64,000 nt of DNA from PALSA-1004 sp041483135 (GCA_041483135.1 JBGPFE010000002.1:1-64000), one strand, 5' to 3'; numbered from the stretch's first letter, positions 26,361 through 35,999 are shown. Made by a program: numbers and translations. Notes: generated by a model from the sequence alone, not told the origin.

Positions 26361-28375
26361 AGGCCGTATCAAAATCGATCAGCGCACACGTAAAAAGACT
26401 GTGCGCCGACATCGAACAGCACAATTACAATTACTACGTGCTTGACCGGCCGGTAATCTCCGACGCCGAGTACGACCGCATGTTCCGCGAGTTGCAGCAG
26501 CTTGAGCAGCAATACCCGCAGCTCGTCACCCCTGAATCGCCAACCCAGCGCATCGGCGCTGCGCCGCTGACGGATTTTGCGCAGGTCACTCATCGCACGC
26601 CGATGCTGTCGCTCAACAATGCATTCGAGGATGACGAGGTCGTGGCGTTTGACAAGCGAGTACGCGAGGCGCTTGACGCGGAAATGGTGGAATACGCCGC
26701 CGAACCCAAGTTCGACGGCCTGGCGATCAGCCTCACATACGAAAAGGGTTTGCTCGCCACCGGTGCGACGCGCGGCGACGGTTATACCGGCGAGGACGTC
26801 ACCGCCAATTTGCGCACTGTCCGCGCGATCCCGCTCAAGCTGCGCGGCACGCTCAAGCCCGGATTGCTCGAGGTGCGTGGCGAGGTGGTAATGCTGCGCG
26901 CGGATTTCGGGCAGCTTAATCATCAGCAGCGTGCGCGGGGCGAGAAGGAATTCGCGAATCCGCGCAATGCGGCCGCTGGCTCGCTGCGTCAGCTCGACCC
27001 GCGCATCACGGCGGCACGGCGACTCACGTTTTACGCCTACGGGGTCGGCGCGCCGATTGACGGCAAGCTGCGCAAGCATACACAGGTGCTTGACCGATTG
27101 GTGGATCTCGGCTTTCCGGTTACCGTCGAGCGCAAAACGGTAAAGGGCGTCGATGGGCTGCTCGGCTATTACCACGCGATCGGTGCCAGGCGCGAGCGGC
27201 TGCCGTACGAAATCGACGGCGTGGTATACAAGGTCAATGATCTTGGCGCGCAGCAAGCGCTCGGCTTCGTGTCGCGCGCGCCGCGTTTCGCTGTCGCGCA
27301 CAAGTTTCCGGCAGAGGAGGCGACCACCGTTGTCGAGGGCATCGACGTTCAGGTCGGGCGCACTGGCGCATTGACGCCGGTCGCACGCCTGCAACCGATT
27401 TTCGTCGGTGGTGTGACGGTGACCAATGCGACTTTGCATAACGAAGACGAAATCCACCGCAAGGACGTGCGCGTCGGCGACACCGTCGTGGTGCGGCGCG
27501 CCGGTGATGTCATACCCGAGGTGGTGCGCGTAATTGCCGCCAGCCGTCCGTCTCACACCCGCCGCTTCGTGATGCCGGAGCACTGCCCGGTCTGTGGTTC
27601 GGCGGTACGGAAATCCGAGGACGAAGCGATCGCGCGCTGCAGCGCCGGCTTGTTCTGTCCGGCGCAGCGCAAGCAGGCGTTGCTGCATTTTGCCGGCCGG
27701 CGCGCGATGGACATCGAAGGACTCGGCGAGAAGCTGGTCGAGCAACTGGTCGACAACCACATCGTGCGCACGCCAGCCGATCTCTACAAGTTGGGCATCG
27801 CCAAGCTGGCCGAACTCGAGCGCATGGCGGAAAAATCGGCCGGCAACCTGCTGACCGCAATCGGGAAAAGCAAGCAAACCACGCTCGCGCGTTTCATCTT
27901 CGCACTCGGTATCCGCAATGTCGGTGAAAGCACGGCGCAGGACCTGGCGCGCTTTTTCGGCAATATCGACCGCCTCGTGGAGGCCGACATGGAAACTTTG
28001 CAGCAAGTGCCGGATGTGGGCCCGGTAGTGGCGCAGAGCATTGCCGGTTTCTTCGCCGAGCCGCACAATCGCGAGGTAATCGAACAGCTGCTTGCGGCCG
28101 GCGTCAGCTTTGCTGAAACCGCTGCCCTGCAGCTGGATACTGCAAGCCCGGTTTACGGCAAGACGTTCGTGCTGACCGGGACGCTGCCGCACCTGACACG
28201 CGACGAGGCACAGCAGAAAATCCGCGATGCGGGCGGCAAGGTCAGCGGCAGCGTGTCGAAGCAGACCGACTACGTCGTTGCCGGCGCCGATCCCGGCAGC
28301 AAGCATGACAAGGCAAGCGAACTCGGGGTTACGATACTGGATGAAGCAGGGTTGCTGAAACTGCTCAAGCGATGA
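26357..28375 (+). CDS. ligA: NAD-dependent DNA ligase
   Basis: A 672-residue ligase that seals Okazaki nicks. Order of domains: Ia (NYYVLDRPVISDAEYD), the adenylation domain with active-site Lys in AEPKFDGLAIS (about 118), the OB fold, a four-Cys zinc finger (CPVCGS to RCSAGLFCPAQ, about 413-436), the helix-hairpin-helix region (about 450-585), and a C-terminal BRCT domain with GKTFVLTGTLPHLTRDEA. All are intact and length is normal. The GTG at 26357 overlaps the zipA stop. Confidence 0.98.
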   Translation: MKAVSKSISAHVKRLCADIEQHNYNYYVLDRPVISDAEYDRMFRELQQLEQQYPQLVTPESPTQRIGAAPLTDFAQVTHRTPMLSLNNAFEDDEVVAFDKRVREALDAEMVEYAAEPKFDGLAISLTYEKGLLATGATRGDGYTGEDVTANLRTVRAIPLKLRGTLKPGLLEVRGEVVMLRADFGQLNHQQRARGEKEFANPRNAAAGSLRQLDPRITAARRLTFYAYGVGAPIDGKLRKHTQVLDRLVDLGFPVTVERKTVKGVDGLLGYYHAIGARRERLPYEIDGVVYKVNDLGAQQALGFVSRAPRFAVAHKFPAEEATTVVEGIDVQVGRTGALTPVARLQPIFVGGVTVTNATLHNEDEIHRKDVRVGDTVVVRRAGDVIPEVVRVIAASRPSHTRRFVMPEHCPVCGSAVRKSEDEAIARCSAGLFCPAQRKQALLHFAGRRAMDIEGLGEKLVEQLVDNHIVRTPADLYKLGIAKLAELERMAEKSAGNLLTAIGKSKQTTLARFIFALGIRNVGESTAQDLARFFGNIDRLVEADMETLQQVPDVGPVVAQSIAGFFAEPHNREVIEQLLAAGVSFAETAALQLDTASPVYGKTFVLTGTLPHLTRDEAQQKIRDAGGKVSGSVSKQTDYVVAGADPGSKHDKASELGVTILDEAGLLKLLKR

Positions 28376-28382
28376 GGATGCG

Positions 28383-29264
28383 ATGGGAATAATCACCAAA
28401 GCGGTGTTCCCGGTGGCCGGTTTAGGCACGCGGTTTTTGCCCGCGACCAAGGCCAGTCCCAAGGAAATGCTGCCGGTGGTCGACAAGCCGCTGATCCAGT
28501 ACGCGGTCGAGGAAGCGGTCGCCGCAGGCATCACCGAACTCGTGTTCATCACCGGCCGCGGCAAGCGCGCGATCGAGGACCATTTCGACAAGGCATTCGA
28601 GGTCGAGAGCGAGCTGGCGACACGCGGCAAGCACGAGATGCTCGCGATGGTGCGGGACGTCGTGCCAAGCCACGTGAAATGCATTTACGTCCGCCAGCAA
28701 CAGGCGCTCGGGCTCGGTCACGCCGTGCTGTGCGCGCAACCGGTGGTAGGCAATCAACCGTTTGCGGTTATCCTTGCCGACGACCTGATAGACGCCAAGC
28801 CGCCGGTAATGAAGCAGATGGTCGAAATCTATCGCCGCGAGCGCTGCGCGTTAGTGGGCGTGCAGAAAGTCGCGCGCGACGAAACACGGCAGTACGGCAT
28901 CATCAAGCCCGGCCGCGGCAGTGGCAGGCTGCATGCGGTAACGGCGATAATCGAGAAGCCGAAGCCGAGCGCCGCACCATCGATGCTCGGTGTCGTCGGC
29001 CGTTACATCCTGACGCCGCGCATCTTTCACCACCTGCAACACGTGCGGCCCGGAGCGGGCGGCGAAATCCAGCTGACCGACGGCATTGCGGCACTGCTGA
29101 CCGAAGAGCCGGTACTGGCCTACCAGTTCAGCGGTGTGCGCTATGATTGCGGCAGCAAGCTCGGTTACCTCAAGGCAAACGTCGCGTACGGCCTCAAGCA
29201 CCCGGAAGTGGCGCGCGAATTTGCAGCACACCTTGCCGCGCTGCGCCGCGGCCGGCGCCGTTGA
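28383..29264 (+). CDS. galU: UTP-glucose-1-phosphate uridylyltransferase
   Basis: A 293-residue enzyme making UDP-glucose for polysaccharide and LPS sugars. The nucleotide-binding segment is VAGLGTRFLPATKASPKEML, followed by DKPLIQYAVEEA, FITGRGKRAIEDHFD and the metal-binding FAVILADDLID. Later, GVVGRYILTPRIFHHL and RYDCGSKLGYLKANV are family features. The ATG lies seven bases after the ligA stop with AGGA upstream, suggesting an extended smc-zipA-ligA-galU transcript. Confidence 0.96.
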   Translation: MGIITKAVFPVAGLGTRFLPATKASPKEMLPVVDKPLIQYAVEEAVAAGITELVFITGRGKRAIEDHFDKAFEVESELATRGKHEMLAMVRDVVPSHVKCIYVRQQQALGLGHAVLCAQPVVGNQPFAVILADDLIDAKPPVMKQMVEIYRRERCALVGVQKVARDETRQYGIIKPGRGSGRLHAVTAIIEKPKPSAAPSMLGVVGRYILTPRIFHHLQHVRPGAGGEIQLTDGIAALLTEEPVLAYQFSGVRYDCGSKLGYLKANVAYGLKHPEVAREFAAHLAALRRGRRR

Positions 29265-29322
29265 GCGAAGCGTGGATATGGCGCGAATATGATTAAACCC
29301 GGATTGCGGTGCGGAAGGAGTC

Positions 29323-29691
29323 ATGGCTAAAAAACTGTTGATCGTGATGATGAACACGGATCCGTCCAATCCGGCCGAGCTTGGCGCGCCGTTTTTTCAA
29401 GCGACGGTTGCTGCCGCAATGGAATATGAAGTGGAAGTGATAATGACCGCGCGCGCCGGCGAGCTCGCCAAGAAAGGAGTCGCCGACAAGCTGTACATAA
29501 AACCCGGGTCGCCCAAGAGCGTATACGACTTTATCAAGGACGCGCACGAGGCCGGCGTGCATTTCAAGGTCTGCACGCCGACGCTCGACCTGTGGGGCAA
29601 CGATTTGATACCCGAGATCGAGGAAACCGTCGGTGGCGCTTATCTCATCGAGCAGGCGATGGATGACGACGTCGTAACATTTACCTATTGA
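29323..29691 (+). CDS. DsrE/DsrF-like family protein
   Basis: A 122-residue soluble protein with a DsrE-like alpha/beta fold: an N-terminal strand KKLLIVMMNTDP, then VAAAMEYEVEVIMTARAGELAKKGV and a central helix. The single Cys in FKVCTPTLDLWG is at the position used by many DsrE-fold proteins for sulfur transfer, but no partners of the sulfur relay are nearby. GGAAGGAG precedes the ATG. The stop overlaps the next gene by one base (TGATG). Function is unassigned. Confidence 0.8.
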   Translation: MAKKLLIVMMNTDPSNPAELGAPFFQATVAAAMEYEVEVIMTARAGELAKKGVADKLYIKPGSPKSVYDFIKDAHEAGVHFKVCTPTLDLWGNDLIPEIEETVGGAYLIEQAMDDDVVTFTY

Positions 29692-30236
29692 TGCTGGCGC
29701 CGGCACAAGCCTGGGAAATTCTCGAATCCGCCGAGCGGGTGTGTTCAGCCGCTGCCGTGACGCAGGCGGTACACCGCGTCGCAGCCGATATCTCGCGTGT
29801 GCTGGCGACGGCAAACCCGCTGGTATTGAGTGTCATGGGCGGCGCGGTGGTGTTCGCCGGCCAGCTGCTGCCGCTGCTTAAGTTCCCGCTCGATTTCGAC
29901 TATCTGCATCTGACGCGCTACGGTAACGCTACCAGCGGCGGCCGCATCGTGTGGAAGGTATATCCGGATGAGGCGGTTGCCGGCCGGGTGGTGCTGGTGG
30001 TCGACGACATCCTCGACCAAGGACACACCATGCTTGAAATCCGCCAGCGCATACTGGCATCGGGGGCCGAACGCTTCTACTGCGCGGTGTTTGCCGACAA
30101 GGACATCGGCAGGCCGAAACCGGTTGCCGCCGATTTTGTCGGCGTCACGCTGCCCAACCGTTATGTGTTCGGCTTCGGCATGGATGTCAAGGGCGCGTGG
30201 CGGAATTTACCCGAAGTCTATGCACTCAAAGAATAG
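29691..30236 (+). CDS. Hypoxanthine-guanine phosphoribosyltransferase family protein
   Basis: The ATG at 29691 gives 181 residues and overlaps the previous stop by one base; a TTG one codon earlier is also in frame. The PRPP-binding motif VVLVVDDILDQGHTM is intact, with a type I PRTase core before it (VLSVMGGAVVFAGQLL). It would convert hypoxanthine or guanine to IMP or GMP. The next gene encodes a phosphorylase that can release hypoxanthine, so the pair fits a purine salvage step. The exact base specificity is inferred. Confidence 0.88.
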   Translation: MLAPAQAWEILESAERVCSAAAVTQAVHRVAADISRVLATANPLVLSVMGGAVVFAGQLLPLLKFPLDFDYLHLTRYGNATSGGRIVWKVYPDEAVAGRVVLVVDDILDQGHTMLEIRQRILASGAERFYCAVFADKDIGRPKPVAADFVGVTLPNRYVFGFGMDVKGAWRNLPEVYALKE

Positions 30237-30239
30237 GCC

Positions 30240-30989
30240 ATGTTAGCAATTGTCGGCGGCAGCGGATTTACCCAGCTGTCCAATCTCGCGGTGTCCCGGC
30301 GCCAGGTGGTGCGTACGCCATACGGCGAGCCGTCGGGCGCGCTGACTTTCGGCAAAATCGCAGGCCACGACGTAGTGTTTCTCGCGCGCCATGGTTATGG
30401 GCATACCCTGCCGCCGCACCAGGTTAATTACCGTGCCAACATCTGGGCATTGCATGCGCAAGGCGTGAAAAACGTGGCTGCGATCGCGGCGGTCGGCGGT
30501 ATCCGCAGCGACTTCCAGCCCGGCATGCTGGCGCTGCCGGATCAGATCATCGACTACACGCACGGCCGCGCCGACACTTTTTTCACGCTTGCGGACCGTG
30601 GTGGCGTGCGTCATATCGATTTCACGCAGCCGTATTGCCAGACAATGCGCGCGGCGTGCCTCAAGGCGGCGCAGCAGGCGGGAGAAAAAATTATAAATGG
30701 GGGCGTCTACGCGGCGACCCAGGGGCCACGTCTCGAAACCGCCGCCGAGATCAACCGGCTCGAGCGCGACGGCGCCGACATGGTCGGCATGACCGGCATG
30801 CCGGAAGCGGCGCTCGCCAGGGAAATCGGCCTGGGCTATGCGACCATCGCGATAGTGGTGAACTACGCCGCCGGCCGCGGCGGCAGCCGTCAAGGCATCG
30901 ACATGAACGGGATTGCCTCAGTGCTGCAACAGGCCATGGGCAGGGTGCAATTGATACTCGAGAAGCTGGTGGCATTCGATGGCGGTTAG
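30240..30989 (+). CDS. S-methyl-5'-thioinosine phosphorylase (MTAP/PNP family)
   Basis: A 249-residue nucleoside phosphorylase with MLAIVGGSGF at the N-terminus, the phosphate-binding FLARHGYGHTLPPHQVNYRANIW cut here as RHG and HQVNYRAN motifs, and GVYAATQGPRLETAAE plus DMVGMTGMPEA. The base pocket reads VNYAAG, the PNP/MTIP form, rather than the DYDCW of methylthioadenosine phosphorylase. This favours S-methyl-5'-thioinosine, as in Pseudomonas, with hypoxanthine as product. It starts three bases after the phosphoribosyltransferase gene. Specificity between MTI and MTA needs an assay. Confidence 0.85.
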   Translation: MLAIVGGSGFTQLSNLAVSRRQVVRTPYGEPSGALTFGKIAGHDVVFLARHGYGHTLPPHQVNYRANIWALHAQGVKNVAAIAAVGGIRSDFQPGMLALPDQIIDYTHGRADTFFTLADRGGVRHIDFTQPYCQTMRAACLKAAQQAGEKIINGGVYAATQGPRLETAAEINRLERDGADMVGMTGMPEAALAREIGLGYATIAIVVNYAAGRGGSRQGIDMNGIASVLQQAMGRVQLILEKLVAFDGG

Positions 30990-31512
30990 AGAGGTACTGA
31001 GAATGGGCGATCCGCGGCTGCTCGAGCGCGCGCGTCCGGTCGAGCACTTCGACACACTCGAGTTGCATGCATTGCTCACCGATATGCAGGACAGCGTGCA
31101 GACGCTGAATGGCGCGGGACTTGCCGCGCCGCAACTCGGGATCGGATTGCAGGTAGTGATTTTCGGCGTCGATCATAACCCGCGTTATCCCGATGCCGAA
31201 GCGGTGCCGCACACGGTGCTGATCAATCCGATGCTGACGGCGCTGGGAGATGAAATGGAAGACGGCTGGGAAGGTTGCCTGTCGGTCCCCGGCATGCGCG
31301 GCGTGGTGCCCCGTTATGCACGGCTGCGCTATCGGGGTTACGATCAATACGGCCATCCGATCGACCGCAGCGTCGAGGGTTTCCACGCGCGCGTGGTGCA
31401 GCACGAATGCGATCACCTGATCGGCGTGCTGTATCCGATGCGCATCCGTGATTTCAGCCGTTTCGGTTATACCGAAGTGCTGTTTCCGGGCAAGGACGTG
31501 ATGGACGAGTAG
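30979..31512 (+). CDS. def: Peptide deformylase
   Basis: A 177-residue metalloenzyme that removes the formyl group from new proteins. All three motifs are present: GAGLAAPQLG, EGCLSVPG with the metal-ligand Cys, and QHECDHL, the HExxH motif. The loops HNPRYPDAEAVPH and DFSRFGY are typical of the second class of deformylase found beside the main def in many betaproteobacteria. It overlaps the phosphorylase gene by 11 bases. No fmt follows, so this may be a paralogue and not the sole deformylase. Confidence 0.93.
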   Translation: MAVREVLRMGDPRLLERARPVEHFDTLELHALLTDMQDSVQTLNGAGLAAPQLGIGLQVVIFGVDHNPRYPDAEAVPHTVLINPMLTALGDEMEDGWEGCLSVPGMRGVVPRYARLRYRGYDQYGHPIDRSVEGFHARVVQHECDHLIGVLYPMRIRDFSRFGYTEVLFPGKDVMDE

Positions 31513-31525
31513 CGAAATTGGTGTT

Positions 31526-34126
31526 TCAGGTCTGCAACTGCTGCACCAGGTCGCTTTCCAGCTTGATTACCGTTTTCGGATCGCTGAGTGCCGCGCCGTT
31601 GATCAGGAACACGTCCTCGGCGCGGTCGCCGAGAGTATTGATCTTGGCGGTGTTCAGGTTGATCTCGTAGTCGACCAGGCAGCGCGCCACGCGCGACAAT
31701 AACCCCGGGCGGTCGCCCGCGATGATGGTCAGTACTTTGTAAAGACCGCGCTCGTCGGCGGCGATGGTGACTTCGGGCGTGATCGGGAAATGCTTGAGCT
31801 GGCGGCTCACGCGACCCTGCGTCGGCGGCTCGAGCGGCGTTTGATTGGCGAGCCGCTGCCCGAGCTCATACTCGATATAGCCGATCAGATCGCGGTATTG
31901 CGGCTTCTTGTTGGTGGGGTCCAGGATCTGGAAGCTGTCGAGGGCATAGCCGTGGCGCGTGGTATATATCTTGGCCTCGACTATGGAGTAGCTGACGCGC
32001 TCGAAAAAGCTGCAGATGCGCGCGAACAGGTCCTTCTGGTCGCGGACGTAAATCATCACCTGCAGTCCTTCACCAGCTGGCGACAGGCGCGCCTTGACCA
32101 CGGGAGTCGGCGTGTCGACGCGGTAGTTGAGCAGGCGGGTGTGCCAGGCGATCTCGTCGACGTCATGACGCAGGAAATAGGCTATGTCGAGCTGCGACCA
32201 GAGTTTCTCGGCCGCCTGGTCCTTGATCGCATACAGCCGCAGCTTGGCCTTCACTGCGTCCTGGCGCTGCTGCAGGCTGCTTTCTAGCGAGCGTGTGTCG
32301 CCGCTCAAGCGCCGGCGCGTGATCCTGAACAGATCTTCGAGCAGCTTTGCCTTCCACGCATTCCATACCTTTGGACTGGTGCCGCGAATGTCGGCGACCG
32401 TCAGCAGGTAAAGCGCGACGAGATGGCGCTCATCGCCAACTTTTGCCGCGAACGCATCGATGACTTCGGGATCGGACAAATCCTGCTTCTGCGCGGTAGA
32501 CGACATCGTGAGGTGGTTTTCGACCAGCCACGTGACTAGCCCGGCGTCGGCGCGCGTCAGGCCGTGCTCACGGCAGAACCGGAGCGCGTCGGTTCTGCCC
32601 AGCGTCGAGTGATCGCCGCCGCGGCCTTTGGCTATATCGTGGAATAACCCCGCCAGATACAGCAATTCGGGACGGTCGAAGTCGCTCATCAGGCGGCTGC
32701 ACAGTGGAAACTCGTGGGCAAGCTCGGGCACCACAAAACGCCGCAGATTGCGCACCACGTTGAGGATGTGCTCGTCGACGGTGTAAACATGGTAGAGGTC
32801 ATGCTGCATCTGGCCAACGATGCGTCCAAATGCCGGAATATAGCGCCCCAGCACGCCGTACTCGTTCATGCGTCGCAGCTCCCGGGTCACGCGTGACTGA
32901 CTGCGCAGGATCTGCATGAACAGCTCGCGGTTGGCGGAACTGCGCCTGAATTCGGGATTGATCTGGTTGCTCGCGCGCCACAGCGCCCGCAGCGTCGCGG
33001 CAGTCATGCCTTTCAGCTCGTGGTGCTGCTGCAATTGGACGAACGCTTCGAGCATCGCGCCCGGCTCGCGCCGGAACAATCCTTCGTCGTTCACCTCCAG
33101 CAGCTCGTTGCGGCTGTGAAAGTGCCCGTTGATTTTCTGGATGGCACGGCCGCGCGGCGGGAAAATCCGGGTGCCGAGATTCTGTAATACGATGGTATTG
33201 AGCTGGCTGACCTCCATCGCCGTGCGGTAGAAGCGCTGCATCAGATGTTCACTGACGCGCCGGTGCGCGGTTTCCCGGAATCCCATCTGCGAGGCGAGCG
33301 CGGTCTGCACGTCGAACACCAGGCGTTCCTCGCGGCGTTGCGCCTGGTAGTGCAGCCGGATGCGCAGATTCTGCAGGAACGATTCGCTCTTGCGCAGCAA
33401 CGTCGCTTCGCGTCGCGTGATGATTTCGCGTTTGACGAGGTCCGACCAGCTGGTGCCGATGTGCGCCGCCTTGCTGATCCATAAAATAGCCTGCAAGTCA
33501 CGCAATCCACCGGCAGTTTCTTTGATATTCGGCTCAAGGTTGGTGTCGTGGTAGCGCGCGTGGCGCTGCTCCTGTTCGAGGCGTTTGGCCTTGGTGAATT
33601 GCCGCGGGTCGAGCGTGCGCTGGAATTCCTTCTCGAACAGGCGAAACAGTTTGCGATTGCCGTCGAGCAGGCGTGCTTCGAGCAGGCTGGTTTGCACCGT
33701 GATGTCCTGCGCCGCCAGCGCAACGCATTCCTCCGCGGTACGCACGCTGTGTCCGACTTCGAGCCCGATATCCCACAGTACGCCGACAAACTGCTCGAGC
33801 TTCTGCTTCAGCGCCTCATCCGAGGTATGTGGCAACGGCAGCAACACCAGCAGATCGATATCCGAATACGGGAACAGCTGGCCGCGGCCGTAGCCGCCGA
33901 CCGCCGCCAGCGCAACCCCGGCTGGCATTGCGAGGTGCTGCCATACATTTTTGAGCTGGCTGTCGATGAGTTGGCGATGCCGCCGCAGCAGCTCGGACGC
34001 TGAGCCGTTTTCGAGATAGCGCTGGTGCAACGCGGCGCGGCTCTCGGCCAGCCGGTTTTTCCAGCGCGCGCTCGGCGACTGGGATGCGGGAAGCAGCTCG
34101 CTCAGTAGTTGCGGCGCGCTAGCCAT
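31526..34126 (-). CDS. glnD: Bifunctional [protein-PII] uridylyltransferase/uridylyl-removing enzyme
   Basis: An 866-residue nitrogen sensor that uridylylates PII when nitrogen is short and removes the group when glutamine is high. The nucleotidyltransferase domain has GGYGRGQLFPYSDIDLLVLL (about 79-98) with the DxD pair. An HD domain carries LFHDIAKGRGGDHS (about 490). Two ACT domains (about 690-760 and 795-865) bind glutamine. All motifs are intact. It overlaps map by eight bases and is co-transcribed with it, as in many proteobacteria. Confidence 0.97.
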   Translation of the reverse strand: MASAPQLLSELLPASQSPSARWKNRLAESRAALHQRYLENGSASELLRRHRQLIDSQLKNVWQHLAMPAGVALAAVGGYGRGQLFPYSDIDLLVLLPLPHTSDEALKQKLEQFVGVLWDIGLEVGHSVRTAEECVALAAQDITVQTSLLEARLLDGNRKLFRLFEKEFQRTLDPRQFTKAKRLEQEQRHARYHDTNLEPNIKETAGGLRDLQAILWISKAAHIGTSWSDLVKREIITRREATLLRKSESFLQNLRIRLHYQAQRREERLVFDVQTALASQMGFRETAHRRVSEHLMQRFYRTAMEVSQLNTIVLQNLGTRIFPPRGRAIQKINGHFHSRNELLEVNDEGLFRREPGAMLEAFVQLQQHHELKGMTAATLRALWRASNQINPEFRRSSANRELFMQILRSQSRVTRELRRMNEYGVLGRYIPAFGRIVGQMQHDLYHVYTVDEHILNVVRNLRRFVVPELAHEFPLCSRLMSDFDRPELLYLAGLFHDIAKGRGGDHSTLGRTDALRFCREHGLTRADAGLVTWLVENHLTMSSTAQKQDLSDPEVIDAFAAKVGDERHLVALYLLTVADIRGTSPKVWNAWKAKLLEDLFRITRRRLSGDTRSLESSLQQRQDAVKAKLRLYAIKDQAAEKLWSQLDIAYFLRHDVDEIAWHTRLLNYRVDTPTPVVKARLSPAGEGLQVMIYVRDQKDLFARICSFFERVSYSIVEAKIYTTRHGYALDSFQILDPTNKKPQYRDLIGYIEYELGQRLANQTPLEPPTQGRVSRQLKHFPITPEVTIAADERGLYKVLTIIAGDRPGLLSRVARCLVDYEINLNTAKINTLGDRAEDVFLINGAALSDPKTVIKLESDLVQQLQT

Positions 34127-34931
34127 GCTGTTCTGTCACGAAATCCGGCAGCGCCGGCGCGCCGCCGGACAAGGTCAGCACTTCGAATCCGTCTGCCGTG
34201 ACGAGCACCGTGTGCTCCCATTGCGCGGACAAGCTGTGGTCCTTGGTGACGATGGTCCAACCGTCAGCCAGTTGGCGAATGTCGGCGCGTCCGGCGTTGA
34301 TCATGGGTTCGATGGTGAAGGTCATGCCGGACTCGAGCACGAGGCCGGTGCCGGGACGCCCGTAGTGCAGTACCTGCGGCTCTTCGTGGAATTTACGTCC
34401 GATGCCGTGGCCGCAGAATTCGCGCACCACGCTGTAGCCGTTTTTCTCCGCGCAGTTTTGAATGGTATTGCCGATATCGCCGAGCCGCGCGCCGGCGCGC
34501 ACCGCCGCGATGCCGCGCCACATGCATTCGTAGGTGATATCGCACAGGCGGCGCGCCTGTACTGACGGCTGACCGGCAAAATACATGCGGCTGGTGTCGC
34601 CGTGATAGCCGTCCTTGATGACGGTGACGTCGATGTTGACGATGTCGCCGGTTTTAAGCTTCTTGTCGCCGGGCACGCCGTGGCAAACGACGTGGTTGAC
34701 CGAAGTGCAGACCGATTTCGGATACGGCGTGTAGCCCGGCGGTGCATAGTTGAGCGGAGCCGGCACGGTATGCTGCACGTTGATCATATAGTCGTGGCAC
34801 AGACGGTCGATTTGATCGGTGGTGATCCCGGGCTTGACATGCGGCGCAATAAAATCAAGCACTTCCGCGGCCAGCCTCCCCGCGATGCGCATTTTAGCGA
34901 CTTCTTCAGGGGTCTTGGCGACGACGCTCAT
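34119..34931 (-). CDS. map: Methionine aminopeptidase, type I
   Basis: Removes the initiator Met. The ATG at 34931 (MSVVAKTPEEVAKMR) gives 270 residues. A GTG at 34952 adds seven residues and has a better AAGGT ribosome binding site, so it may be the real start. The five metal ligands are visible: Asp in VNIDVTV, Asp in GYHGDTSRMY, His in GHGIGRKFHEEP, Glu in FTIEPMI and Glu in QWEHTVLV. It is divergent from rpsB, the usual order, and is followed by glnD with an eight-base overlap. Confidence 0.95.
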   Translation of the reverse strand: MSVVAKTPEEVAKMRIAGRLAAEVLDFIAPHVKPGITTDQIDRLCHDYMINVQHTVPAPLNYAPPGYTPYPKSVCTSVNHVVCHGVPGDKKLKTGDIVNIDVTVIKDGYHGDTSRMYFAGQPSVQARRLCDITYECMWRGIAAVRAGARLGDIGNTIQNCAEKNGYSVVREFCGHGIGRKFHEEPQVLHYGRPGTGLVLESGMTFTIEPMINAGRADIRQLADGWTIVTKDHSLSAQWEHTVLVTADGFEVLTLSGGAPALPDFVTEQHG

Positions 34932-35074
34932 GAATGGGGGGCGGCGGTACACAGGTTGCTACCTTGAACAATCGAAAAAAATGCGGATTCCATGCCGGTT
35001 TTGGCCGCCTGAAACGTCAGCGCCATGAGCGCGGACATGGCGGGCATTCGTGGAGGACCGCCCATTCCGCATGG

Positions 35075-35104
35075 TTGAGTAAAAATCATTGAAGATGATA
35101 TAAT
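35075..35104 (+). promoter_or_regulatory. Sigma-70 promoter for rpsB and the downstream cluster
   Basis: TTGAGT (35075-35080) and a perfect TATAAT (35099-35104) are 18 bases apart. Transcription would start near 35111 and leave a leader of about 130 bases before the rpsB ATG at 35241, long enough for S2-type autoregulation, although I could not confirm a known leader fold. The 309-base gap between map and rpsB holds this promoter, the leader and presumably the map promoter. Confidence 0.75.
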
Positions 35105-35240
35105 TAACGTCTGGTCTGAAACAAGCATCCGAGTGGTTTTTCGGGCTTTCCCGGCCATAAATCGCACATCCGCCCAAGTCAGGGTGCTCGGCGACGAGTG
35201 TACATCGGCGGATGGAGGCTTAACCCTAACTGGAGATTGT

Positions 35241-35984
35241 ATGGCAACTAGCATGCGTGAAATGCTGGAGTGTGGCGTCCATTTCGGGCACCAGACCCGG
35301 TACTGGAACCCCAAGATGGCCCCGTTTATCTTCGGCCATCGCAACAAGATCCACATCATCAACCTTGAAAAGACGCTGGCGCTGTACCAGGACGCGCTCA
35401 AGTTCGTGCGCCAGCTGACCGCCAATAAAGGCGCGATTCTGTTCGTCGGCACCAAGCGCCAGGCACGCGAAATCATCAAGGAAGAAGCGCAGCGCTGCGG
35501 CGCGCCTTACGTCGATCATCGCTGGCTCGGCGGCATGCTGACGAACTACAAGACGGTCAAACAGTCGATCAAGCGCCTGAAGGACATGGAAGCGATGGCG
35601 CAGGACGGCACGCTCGACAAGCTGGCGAAAAAGGAAGCGCTCAATTACCAGCGTGAAATCGTCAAGCTCGAGCGCAGCCTCGGCGGCATCAAGGACATGA
35701 ACGGACTGCCTGACGCGCTGTTCGTAATCGACGTCGGCTACCACAAAGGCGCAGTGGCCGAAGCGAAGAAGCTCGGCATCCCGCTCATCGCGGTGGTGGA
35801 CACCAATCACAACCCGGAAGGCGTGGATTACGTGATTCCCGGCAACGACGATTCGAGCCGTGCGATCCGGCTTTATGCGCGCGGTGTCGCCGATGCGGTG
35901 CTGGAAGGCCGTAACCAGGTCGTGCAGGAGATCGTCAGCGACGAGGAATTCGTTGAAGTCGAAGATGGCGCGTCAACGAAATAG
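35241..35984 (+). CDS. rpsB: 30S ribosomal protein S2
   Basis: The ATG at 35241 (MATSMREMLECGVHFGHQTR) is the family start with GGAG ten bases upstream; the frame running back to 35133 is leader sequence. The 247-residue product shows WNPKMAPFIFGHRNKIHIINL, FVGTKRQAREII, HRWLGGMLTN and VDTNHNPEGVDYVIPGNDD, all S2 signatures. It binds late to the 30S body. It leads the rpsB-tsf-pyrH-frr cluster, with a terminator-like hairpin before tsf. Confidence 0.98.
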   Translation: MATSMREMLECGVHFGHQTRYWNPKMAPFIFGHRNKIHIINLEKTLALYQDALKFVRQLTANKGAILFVGTKRQAREIIKEEAQRCGAPYVDHRWLGGMLTNYKTVKQSIKRLKDMEAMAQDGTLDKLAKKEALNYQREIVKLERSLGGIKDMNGLPDALFVIDVGYHKGAVAEAKKLGIPLIAVVDTNHNPEGVDYVIPGNDDSSRAIRLYARGVADAVLEGRNQVVQEIVSDEEFVEVEDGASTK

Positions 35985-35999
35985 GAGTAGCCCAATCGG

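Noticed and set aside
26369..28684. A 771-codon minus-strand frame opposite ligA and galU
   Set aside because: It covers two certain genes and reads as low-information protein.
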